From positions 1 to 44,510 of the forward strand of contig JAHJCZ010000173.1 of assembly GCA_018812705.1 (NCBI GenBank): a stretch of 44,510 bases of DNA. Reading direction: 5' to 3'. Shown piece after piece: positions 35,346 to 43,600 of this stretch. A program made the position numbers and the translations under genes. Under the pieces are notes generated by a model. That model was given only the letters and a program-made list of their open reading frames with translations. It ran no database searches and was not told the origin of the DNA. Source of the DNA: Candidatus Omnitrophota bacterium. GTDB taxonomy: Bacteria > Omnitrophota > Gorgyraeia > Zapsychrales > Zapsychraceae. Each line of letters begins with the position of its first letter. Position 1 is the stretch's first letter.

Positions 35346-36146
35346 TTAACGTTTTAAATAATCGACCCAAGCTTTATTAAGATCATCGTAATTTCTAAAT
35401 CTGACATAAACAGACCTTAAAGAAAGCTCGAATGTCCCGCCTTCCTTTAACTTCCTGCAGAACCTTACAAATTTACTCTGTCCGTGCTCCTTGATCATAA
35501 AATAAACTATACTTGCCGCCTCTGCATAATACAGCTCAACTTTCTCGCGAGAGGTTTTATTGTTAAGAGGAAAAATAAGAAGTCCTTTTATCGAGACAAA
35601 AGTCCCGTCCTCTATAGCCTTTTTAACAATTGCTTCTGAACCAAAACGCTTTGCCTTCTCCTGATACATTGCAACGCCTTCATCGAACCAGCGAGGTATC
35701 TGCGCCCTCGGGCCCACAAATTCAGCGAAGATTATATGCCCGAGTTCATGAGGAAGTAAAGTATCAAAAAAACCGCTGGCTGTCGGATATGTCTTGATCA
35801 ACCGTGTCTTAGCATGGGCAGAACCAGCTGACCAGCTCATCTGATTTGAATTCTTGACATAATCATCCTGGTCATCATAAATATATATTTTAGCCCTGTC
35901 GTCCCAAGTCCAGCTCTTATTCCCGAGGAATCCAAGGTCCTTCACGATCTGTTTATAACAATCTTCCGCCGCTTCCTCAACTGTCTGAACAAAATCCAGA
36001 GGTGCATTCTTATAATAAATAATAAAATGCTGCTTTTTGTATTCTTTCCATTCAACCGCATCCTTCTTTTTCCCGTAAGCAAATGATAAGCTTGCATACA
36101 AAAATGAAATTAACAATAAAAATAAACTGAGCTTAATTTTCTTCAT
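35346..36146 (-). CDS. Secreted gluzincin-type metalloprotease (peptidase MA-like)
   Basis: 266 residues. A signal peptide (MKKIKLSLFLLLISFLYASLSFA) is followed by a domain opening with WKEYKKQHFIIYYKN. The zinc site is HELGH (H133, E134, H137), with a downstream glutamate in PRWFDEGVAMYQEKAK, the gluzincin pattern. A C-terminal helical part (FVRFCRKLKEGGTFELSLRS) completes the MA fold. It is probably a periplasmic protease. The gene overlaps murG by 14 bases and precedes murC/ddl by 24, so it is embedded in the cell-wall operon, an unusual place for it. Confidence 0.85.
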   Translation of the reverse strand: MKKIKLSLFLLLISFLYASLSFAYGKKKDAVEWKEYKKQHFIIYYKNAPLDFVQTVEEAAEDCYKQIVKDLGFLGNKSWTWDDRAKIYIYDDQDDYVKNSNQMSWSAGSAHAKTRLIKTYPTASGFFDTLLPHELGHIIFAEFVGPRAQIPRWFDEGVAMYQEKAKRFGSEAIVKKAIEDGTFVSIKGLLIFPLNNKTSREKVELYYAEAASIVYFMIKEHGQSKFVRFCRKLKEGGTFELSLRSVYVRFRNYDDLNKAWVDYLKR

Positions 36147-37218
36147 TTTTTTTAGTTAGGTCCCTTATCTCTTCAGCAATTTTTTCAGCAGCACTAAAAT
36201 CAACCACATCATCAAAGTCCCCTATAAGAGGATATCCTTTTCGGCTGTTCTCGTGGCCCAATATTATCTGAACGAACTGCTCAAAATTAAAGCTCTTTTG
36301 CTGAATTATAGAGACTATCCTTCTTTTTGTAATAGCCTTGGCATTACTTACCTGATGCTCGCCTGCATAAGGATAAGGTATAAGTATTGAACGCTTTTTC
36401 ATCGAGAATATCTCATGCACTGTCAAGGCGCCTGACCTTGCAATAATAAGGTCAGCTAAAAAATACGCCTCTTCTATCTCTTCTAAGAACTCGAACAGAG
36501 CAACTGTTACGTCGATACTTTTATATCTTTCCCTAAGGTCAACATAGCTGTAATTTCCCGCAAGATGTATAACCTGAAATTTAATGTTCTCTTTTAAAGG
36601 CCCGATAGCCTCAATAAACTTCTCATTGATCATATGGCTTCCCTGGCTCCCGCCAAAAACAAGTATCGTAAAAACATCTTTTTTTAAACCATACTTTTTC
36701 AGCAGTGCGTCCCGGTCATATTCCCTGCCGGAAACCATACACGGGCAACCAGTCAAGACCGTCTTTACCGCAGGGAAATATTTTCGGCTCTCTTTAAAGC
36801 TAATTGCTATCTTATCTGCAAAACCGCTAAGCAACTTATTGGCCTTGCCTGCATCAACATTCTGCTCGTGGATCATGCAAGGGATTCTCAATATCTTGGC
36901 AGCTATCACAACAGGAAAAGCACCGTATCCACCGAATCCACAAACAACATCCGGATCAAAATCCTTAATTATAAATAGACACTTCATGATCGCCTTAAGC
37001 ATCTTAAAGGCTGCAACCATCCACTTAAATTTTGATATATCAGTTAGGCCAGTGGTCCCGAGCTCCTTAAAATCAAAACCCGCTCCTGTGATCCTGTCTG
37101 ATGAGACCCTGAAAGGCCCGACAAAAAGTATATCGGCCTCACTTCTTAACTCTTCTGCAACTTTTAGTGCCGGGAACAAATGTCCTCCGCTTCCACCGGA
37201 AGCAATAACTATCTTCAA
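36133..37218 (-). CDS. murG: UDP-GlcNAc:undecaprenyl-pyrophosphoryl-MurNAc-pentapeptide transferase
   Basis: 361 residues, full length (GT28). The N-terminal glycine-rich loop is IASGGSGGHLFPALKVAEEL; GFGGYGAFPVVIAAKILRIP lies near 95 and HEQNVDAGKANKLL near 119; the donor-binding region includes LVFGGSQGSHMINE near 187 and DLIIARSGALTVHEI near 255. It makes lipid II at the inner membrane. The start codon is TTG (37216-37218) with AGGAG 6 bases upstream. The usual neighbours ftsW and murD are not upstream; a nuclease-like fusion gene is, 14 bases away. Confidence 0.95.
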   Translation of the reverse strand: MKIVIASGGSGGHLFPALKVAEELRSEADILFVGPFRVSSDRITGAGFDFKELGTTGLTDISKFKWMVAAFKMLKAIMKCLFIIKDFDPDVVCGFGGYGAFPVVIAAKILRIPCMIHEQNVDAGKANKLLSGFADKIAISFKESRKYFPAVKTVLTGCPCMVSGREYDRDALLKKYGLKKDVFTILVFGGSQGSHMINEKFIEAIGPLKENIKFQVIHLAGNYSYVDLRERYKSIDVTVALFEFLEEIEEAYFLADLIIARSGALTVHEIFSMKKRSILIPYPYAGEHQVSNAKAITKRRIVSIIQQKSFNFEQFVQIILGHENSRKGYPLIGDFDDVVDFSAAEKIAEEIRDLTKKNEEN

Positions 37219-37232
37219 AATTTTCTCCTTTG

Positions 37233-38297
37233 TTATACCAAATAAAGTTCAGCCATACCTTTATCTAGAAGTTCCTGATTTAAAAATTTACCGTCTTTAG
37301 CAATATACTCGAACTTATTATCCCCGATATCGCTATAAAATATGTCCGTCAAATACCTGTCAAACTTGTCGCTCTTATAGGTCTTTACTACAATAAAATA
37401 TCCAGGCTTTAAACACGACTCTACAAATCTCTTTGCCTTCTGGCCTTCTTTAGTGTCGATCTCAGGGGCATCGATCCCGCGCAACCTTAACTTCTGGTGA
37501 GACCAAAACCCGAACCCGCAATCTATATTGACCCAAAGCGTATCCGCGTCAATCACCTTTTCAACATAAGCCTTGAAAGTATATATCTCGTCATAAGGGA
37601 CATCTGTCAGCTCAAAATTATAACCGCCGGGGACCTTTATTGCCTTTACGACCTGGCCGTCCGAACGTTTTATTCCACCTACCGCCACCTCTTTGAAATT
37701 CCCGAACCCGCAATCGATCCCGTATATCTTCTGGTCCTTATGCTTAAGGTCGATCTCTTTTACTTTGTAATGAAAACCCTTGCCGCGCACAGTTGCAAGA
37801 ACAGGCGCTGGCGCTTTATCTTTTGATTCGACCTTGGCCTTAGCTTGCTTTTTGCTTATAACTTCTTTTTCGACGCCAATTATCGTTCTTAATTCTTCCT
37901 TGCTCAGATTTTCTTTGATCACTTTTTTCTCAAGGCTTTTACGCTTCTTCTCATCATCAACGGACAAAAGCAACTTTTGATGTGACCAGCTCAATTCAGT
38001 ACCCGGGTACTGAATTGGATTTAAAAGGAAATACTTTCTCATAAACCTTAAATTGGTTGGAGAAAAACCACTTCCATGTTTTTCATTTAAATCCCTGGAT
38101 AAATCCTCTATCAAATGCTCGCCGTAAGCCGCGCGCAGCTCGCCTTTCTGCTCATCCTCTACTATCCTTTTACCGATCTCCCAGTTCGCAGCAATAACTA
38201 TCTCGTTTACAGCCTCGACGCTCTTTTTCTTGGCCTTTTCATATATGTTCGAAATATCATTAAATAACTTATTATACTGCGTCTTTGCTACAAGCAT
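37233..38297 (-). CDS. DUF1016 (YhcG-N) fused to staphylococcal-type nuclease
   Basis: 354 residues. The N-terminal part (about 1-125) is a DUF1016 N-terminal domain: NEIVIAANWEIGKRIVEDEQ, YGEHLIEDLSRDLNEKHGSG and FSPTNLRFMRKYFLLNP, then SWSHQKLLL. A middle segment (165-235) has no clear family but contains GIDCGFGNF, echoed by NIDCGFGFW at the nuclease start. The C-terminal part (about 237-354) is an SNase domain with the equivalents of all three catalytic residues: R271 and E279 in RLRGIDAPE and R314 in DKFDRYL. YhcG proteins normally end in their own nuclease domain, so this looks like a domain swap. No signal peptide. Residues 94-102 are encoded by a perfect palindrome. It shares the strand and operon with murG. 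Confidence 0.82.
   Translation of the reverse strand: MLVAKTQYNKLFNDISNIYEKAKKKSVEAVNEIVIAANWEIGKRIVEDEQKGELRAAYGEHLIEDLSRDLNEKHGSGFSPTNLRFMRKYFLLNPIQYPGTELSWSHQKLLLSVDDEKKRKSLEKKVIKENLSKEELRTIIGVEKEVISKKQAKAKVESKDKAPAPVLATVRGKGFHYKVKEIDLKHKDQKIYGIDCGFGNFKEVAVGGIKRSDGQVVKAIKVPGGYNFELTDVPYDEIYTFKAYVEKVIDADTLWVNIDCGFGFWSHQKLRLRGIDAPEIDTKEGQKAKRFVESCLKPGYFIVVKTYKSDKFDRYLTDIFYSDIGDNKFEYIAKDGKFLNQELLDKGMAELYLV
37992..38017. repeat. Perfect 26-bp palindrome inside the DUF1016-SNase gene
   Basis: CAATTCAGTACCC (37992-38004) is followed without a loop by its exact reverse complement (38005-38017). It is in frame and encodes the residues between YFLLNP and SWSHQ, around IQYPGTEL. Confidence 0.95.
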
Positions 38298-38337
38298 TTA
38301 CTCTCCCAAATAATATTAGCTTAAACACAAAAACATA

Positions 38338-38520
38338 TTAAACTGAACCCTTGCTTGCAGTGTAGTCTTCAATAATAATTGAATGACCTTCCTGACGGGC
38401 AACAACCCTCTGACCCTTGTGCCAGTTAAGATTTTTCACCATATTCTTTGGCAAAGTAACATAATATGTCCCCGTGTTACCTGTAGTTGTGATCTTTCTG
38501 ACATTGTTACTATTTTCCAT
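38338..38520 (-). CDS. AbrB/SpoVT-type DNA-binding protein
   Basis: 60 residues, one swapped-hairpin AbrB-like domain: RKITTTGNTGTYYVTLPKNM, then LNWHKGQRVVARQEGHSIII. Proteins of this size act as DNA-binding antitoxins (MazE/VapB type) or as stand-alone regulators. No toxin gene adjoins it; the next gene downstream, 40 bases away, is the DUF1016-SNase fusion, which might be its partner. A 16-bp palindrome beside its putative -10 box suggests autoregulation. Confidence 0.82.
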   Translation of the reverse strand: MENSNNVRKITTTGNTGTYYVTLPKNMVKNLNWHKGQRVVARQEGHSIIIEDYTASKGSV

Positions 38521-38569
38521 TTTAACCCCTGTTTATGGTAAGGAAAAATGCAGTAATACAGTAATCGCT

Positions 38570-38590
38570 TAAAGTACGTACTTTATTATA
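38570..38590 (-). promoter_or_regulatory. Palindromic operator abutting a TATAAT box upstream of the AbrB-like gene
   Basis: TAAAGTACGTACTTTA (38570-38585) is a perfect 16-base palindrome. On the minus strand a consensus -10, TATAAT (38585-38590), sits directly before it, so the palindrome would cover the transcription start. No good -35 is visible. The gene starts 50 bases further on. Confidence 0.55.
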
Positions 38591-38706
38591 CATAATAATA
38601 GTAAGATTAATACGATTTTGTAAAAAAAATTGGTGGATTTTCAATCACTTTTCTACTTTGTGCCTTCAGCAGATAATAAAGCAGTCGCACCCTCTTTAGA
38701 ACTTCC

Positions 38707-40431
38707 CTAGTTTGCACCAGAATCTTCGAGCAATTTAACTGCTGCTATATTATTTATATACTTTGCCGCGGAAAGGGGCGAAATACCATTTTTATCTACA
38801 GCATTAACATCTGCATTATTTTCGATCAAAATTTTCATTATCTCAACTTGATCTGAAAGATGTTCACTTCTATACTCAAGGATAGCTGAATTCAAAAAGG
38901 ATTCTCCGAATTTTGCTGCCTTTATCAAAGGTGTTTCACCTTCTCCATTCTTCTTATTTACATCAGCACCATTAGAAATCAGTAGCTTTACTATTTCAAC
39001 ATTACCCTTTCCATCCGGAGTATTAAATGCAATGTGGTCAGCGCCTAATCCCTCAGAAGCGATCATTAATGCCGTATTACCAGACCTATCGGCAGCGTCT
39101 ACCGTGGCACCTGCGCTAATAAGCACTTTTACAAAATCAGTCTGTCCATTTTCTGATACAAGATTCAGTACATTTCCGATATCAGGATCGGCCTTGTTTT
39201 CTAATAGAAATTTAAAGATCTCCATATCGCTGATCCTTGATGCCCAATGCAATGACGTTTGATTAGTATTTAGTACAGAATTCACGTCTGCACCCGACGC
39301 AATTAAAACTTTCACAGCTTCGAAATGCCCGTTCCCTACAGCCATTATTAATGCAGTATAGTCATTGCTAGAATCCAGCATATTTGTTGTCGGAATGCTG
39401 CCAGGAATCACCCAATGTTTACAATTCAGATCAGCACCTTGGTCAATTGCCGATTTAATGTCCTCAATATTTCCTTTTAAAGAAGCCATTATTAAAGCTG
39501 CATTGGCAGCTTTTATGTTCTCTGTATCTGCTGTGCTATCAAACACCACGACAGGCGGCACTCTTTGCTCGATCAAAGAAGACCCCGCAACCTTCAGCGA
39601 CTGGCTTGCAGCAGATTTTTTTCCGGCAGCTTCGACCATCTTAACAACATCCGTTTTCATTCGTTGTTTTGCTAGATCCAGAGCTGGATTTCCATCATTA
39701 TTCTTTTCATTAAGGTCAGCACCCTTTTCGATCAGCATTTTTACTATATCAGTATCTCCTTGATCTGAAGCAATCAATAAAGCATTCATACCTTTGTTAT
39801 CTTTCAAATTGATATCAGCGCCCTTTTCGATCAGCATTTTCATTATATCCTTACGCCCATTGATCAAAGCAAACATTAATGCCGTCCAACCATCTCCATC
39901 TTTCAAATTTAGGTCAGCATTCTTTTCGATCAACGTTCTTGCTATAGATCTATGTCCATTCTCTGAAGCAGCCATTAATGCGCTAGTACCCAAAGCTGTT
40001 GTTAAATTAATTTCCGCTCCCTTTTCGAGCAGCATTGTTACTATTTCAGAATGACCTTTCCTTGCAGCATAAAACAATGCAAAAACACCATTTGGCGGCT
40101 GAAAATTAACATCAGCTCCACTATTGATCAGCATTTTTACAATTTCAATATTACCATTGCTTGAAGCAATTAATAAAGCGTTTGGCCCGCCATCAATACT
40201 AGCATTCACGTCTATCGAGTTTTGCAAAATCCTCTTAACAGCGTCAATATCTCTTTTCCCGACAGCTTTTAAAAAATCCCCGATCAGAACTTGATCATTA
40301 TCTGTAACCTCGCGTAACGGTTCTCCTTGATCAATAAGAGTAGCATTAGCATTATTCAGAAACGGACTTCCACTCAAAATGATTGCGGCAACAAACAATA
40401 TCAGAAGTAATTTTTTAATGTTTTTATTCAT
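38707..40431 (-). CDS. Secreted ankyrin-repeat protein
   Basis: 574 residues. A signal peptide (MNKNIKKLLLILFVAAIILSGSPFLNNANA) is followed by about 13 ankyrin repeats in two blocks, about 55-270 and 300-574, separated by a linker around KKSAASQSLKVAGSSLIEQR. Typical units read NALLIASSNGNIEIVKMLIN and TALMFALINGRKDIMKMLIE. Part of the array is also repetitive at the DNA level, with a 99-base period around 39710-39950. Ankyrins bind other proteins; an exported one would act in the periplasm or outside the cell. It ends in TAG; the frame stays open for a further 17 codons that look protein-like (GSSKEGATALLSAEGTK), so the original end may have been longer. Confidence 0.88.
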   Translation of the reverse strand: MNKNIKKLLLILFVAAIILSGSPFLNNANATLIDQGEPLREVTDNDQVLIGDFLKAVGKRDIDAVKRILQNSIDVNASIDGGPNALLIASSNGNIEIVKMLINSGADVNFQPPNGVFALFYAARKGHSEIVTMLLEKGAEINLTTALGTSALMAASENGHRSIARTLIEKNADLNLKDGDGWTALMFALINGRKDIMKMLIEKGADINLKDNKGMNALLIASDQGDTDIVKMLIEKGADLNEKNNDGNPALDLAKQRMKTDVVKMVEAAGKKSAASQSLKVAGSSLIEQRVPPVVVFDSTADTENIKAANAALIMASLKGNIEDIKSAIDQGADLNCKHWVIPGSIPTTNMLDSSNDYTALIMAVGNGHFEAVKVLIASGADVNSVLNTNQTSLHWASRISDMEIFKFLLENKADPDIGNVLNLVSENGQTDFVKVLISAGATVDAADRSGNTALMIASEGLGADHIAFNTPDGKGNVEIVKLLISNGADVNKKNGEGETPLIKAAKFGESFLNSAILEYRSEHLSDQVEIMKILIENNADVNAVDKNGISPLSAAKYINNIAAVKLLEDSGAN

Positions 40432-40460
40432 CTAAAAGGGCCCTTTCATTTCATTGGACA

Positions 40461-40507
40461 AAAAAATAGGAACATACCAATCTTTTTAAGAATTGGATAT
40501 GTCCCTA
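40461..40507 (-). terminator. Terminator of the large secreted-protein gene
   Basis: AGGGACATATCCAAT pairs with ATTGGTATGTTCCT (40492-40506 with 40468-40481), with one mismatch and one bulge. On the minus strand TATTTTTTT follows (40461-40467). It lies about 115 bases past the stop at 40622 and before the ankyrin gene. Confidence 0.75.
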
Positions 40508-40548
40508 CTTTACTATATTTAGTGAGCTATTGAAATAAAAACCCGCAT

Positions 40549-40607
40549 AAATTTTTATTGATTTAAACGAACTTGCGCTCGCGCGTGAGAGTAATCAATG
40601 AATATTT
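40549..40607. other. Hairpin just past the large gene's stop
   Basis: 15-base arms (40549-40563 and 40593-40607) pair with three mismatches and enclose a GC-rich inner part (TTGCGCTCGCGCGTGAG). No T-run follows. It lies 15 bases after the stop of the 1199-residue gene and ahead of the terminator at 40461-40507; it may protect the transcript end. Confidence 0.4.
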
Positions 40608-40621
40608 ATGTTCAAATCTAT

Positions 40622-43600
40622 CTATTCAATAGTCGCTTTGGAAAGCTCGATCGATTCCTCGTCCTCTTCCCTCTTAGGCTCAAGCCCCAGCAACATCATA
40701 ATATTATTTATCGGCGTAACATTAATAATAATCGGCACAAACCCATCGATCCCCATCTTCAATAATGGATCAAACGAGTCCGGCGCAAACTGGATCTCAA
40801 CCCCACTGCCGGTACGCTCCACATCAATCCCATTCATGTCAATACCACCGACTTGATCAGAAGAAAGTTTTTCCGCTACCTCTTTCAAAACATCTTCAGG
40901 ATCCTGGTCACCGTTGATCCTTACTACTTTGTCTTCACGTGCCGCAATAACAGCTTTTGTAAGATCATTAAAGATACCCATCCTGGCATCAACCGCATCT
41001 TCATTCTTATCGTCTTGTCTATCCTGCCTGTCAGGATTATTTGCATTTAAACGCATCCTTGAAACCTCTTCGGGAACATCAATAACAAGATAACGGTCAA
41101 TTGCCATATTGTGTATACTTAAGAAGTCCTCAAGCGATTGAGCAGAACTCTCTTCGCGAGGATAACCATCAAGAACAAATCCTTTCTTTGCATCATCCAT
41201 CAACAATCTGTTCTGTATAATTCTATCAATAATCTCATTATCAACTAGTTCACCATTTATTAGTTTTGACTTAACATGCGCTCTTTCTATTTCAGAAGTT
41301 CCATAATCATTGATCCCGTCGTCAACTTCACGCAGCAATTGCCCTGCGCTAATGTGAGGAACCCCGATAACCTTTACGAGCTCTTTAACAACAGTACCCT
41401 TACCGGATGCCGGAAGCCCATGAACAACCAGCCTATTAAAATCAGTTGTGATCTTTATTTCGTTAGTACTAACCGCTTTGTTGGCATCCGATGTATCCTG
41501 ATATTCCCCAGGCTGCGCCTCCTTCTCATCACCCAATATCGCAGCGTCTTTCACATCCGTCTCAACGTGCATATGGATTCGGCCTTTACGTTTTTCGCCC
41601 ACATTTAGCCAGGCTTTGGAGTTGGGGTTGTTGATTCCGTTTGGGGCGTCAGTTAGGAATTCTACGCTGGTGATGTTTGCGTACGAGTCTGTGTTGCCAC
41701 TCCAGATGTGGGGGTGTTGGAACATTTCTCCGTCGACTAAATATGTTCGGCGGATCCTTCTTTCTGCGTCGGTTATTATTGCCTGCCAGCGGCCTTGCTC
41801 GTCTGTTTCTACATCTGTATATGTCCTATCGACTGCGCCTGCTGCTACGATATTTCCTTCATTAAAATTCAGGTGTTCCTGATCCTCTGAATCAAGCGCG
41901 ATACGCTCGCCTGTGGGTATTCCCTTTTCATCTGCGTCTAGAACGCTCCTTGCCTTAAGCTCAAGCGTGGTAAATCTATTTGTGCTTATGCCGTATTCGT
42001 GAAGGCCTACTGCGTTATAAACTTTTTTATCGTCAAGATTTTCCACTTCCACATCATAAAATACATCCTCGCCATCTATATGTATCGTCATTGTTAATTT
42101 TGACCGTCCGAAATGTTCCAAGATATCAGGATGATCTGCAGCGTCAATTGAAGCTCGAATAAAAGCGCCTTCTTCATCGATGCCTGTATCTTCCAAAATC
42201 CATTGCTGATTTCTAACCAAGCCATCCTTAGGATAACCTGTTGCGGCCTCAATCTTGACTGATTCGAGCTCATTAATATCCTGACGCGTTCCATTATATT
42301 CAAACTGTCCATTCTCAAGCCTGCCGACCCAGGGGCTCATTATTACCTGACCGCCGCTGCCGATAACGTCAGACGCCGGCCTGTAGATCGTATATCCATT
42401 TACAATAAGAGAATGTATTTTGAAGCCAAAACCGGGCACAACTGAAAAAGAAGAATCGGTCGTATTATCTTTGATGGTCAATACTTCCTGATGATTATTA
42501 ACCTCTACCGAACCGCTATAAGTGCCGCTTGCCTTGATCGCATCAAACTTTTCACGGAACGCTTCTGAAAGCATCGACGTATCGACTGGATTAACAGCAC
42601 CCTTGAACCTGTTAACAATTTCATCCAATTGTGAATATACATCCAGGTCACTTAGGTCTACGACCTGAATTCCCTGCGTCCTTGCTTGTTCCAGGAATTT
42701 ATCATTCGTATCATCTAAAGAAAGTATCCAGCGAACATTCGCTGAACTATTTTTCGTTAATGTAACAGTTTTGGGACCTAAGGCCCTTGAATTTATAACA
42801 GGACTATCTGATCTTCTTGAGCCAATAAGAGTTTTTCCTCCGTCATTATCAACCCACCTTACGTTTGAGCTGCCTGCAGATAGAACTTTTAAGCCCCGCA
42901 TTTGCTCAAGTAATTTTATAGACAAAGCACTTTTATCCCCGCCATTATCGGCAACCAGCAAAATACCGCCTTCAACATCATCAAACTGAAGGATCTCGCC
43001 CGGCACAAACATTTCTCTTGTTGGATATTCTTCATTCTCAAAAGAAGGCAAATTCACTGCCTGGCCATCTTTCTGCGCAGTTATCCCTAATTCAACATCA
43101 AACGTTTCTCCGACAACAGACATCCTGACCACGTCTTTATTGTAAGTTGTTTCATTCTCTACTGCGTTATCCCTAAAACCTCCTGAAAAATATTTTCTCG
43201 GGATCACTTCCTGGCTTAGCTCGTCATAATCCTCTTTGATAAAATCAAAAACACCCTTTTTATAGGCCTGCATATATTGCTCGTATATCTCTTCCTTAAA
43301 AGCCTTATCATCCAGCTCAACGCCTGCTGTCTTATTTTGGTCAACATAAATTTCTGAGAGTATTGAATTTTTGATCGTTTCCTTGTACCACTTGGCGAGT
43401 ATCAAGGAATGGTATATCTGGCGCAGAGGTGCGAAATTCTTTCCTTCATTTACTTCCTTTTCAATTTCGGGAATGATAAGCTCTCGAATGATCGATTTTC
43501 CCAGCTCCATTGTTGATTGGTCTTCTGTCTCTTGTCTTTTGTCATTGGTCATTGCAATGTAATCGCTATCAAGCATGACCTTCAACTTGCTGTTAACAAC

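Noticed and set aside
36584-37300. Long plus-strand frame (238 codons) opposite murG
   Set aside because: Entirely antisense to murG, whose motifs are unmistakable; no ribosome site.
39700-39960. Intergenic tandem repeat near 39.7-39.95 kb
   Set aside because: The 99-base period is the DNA of consecutive ankyrin repeats within a coding frame.
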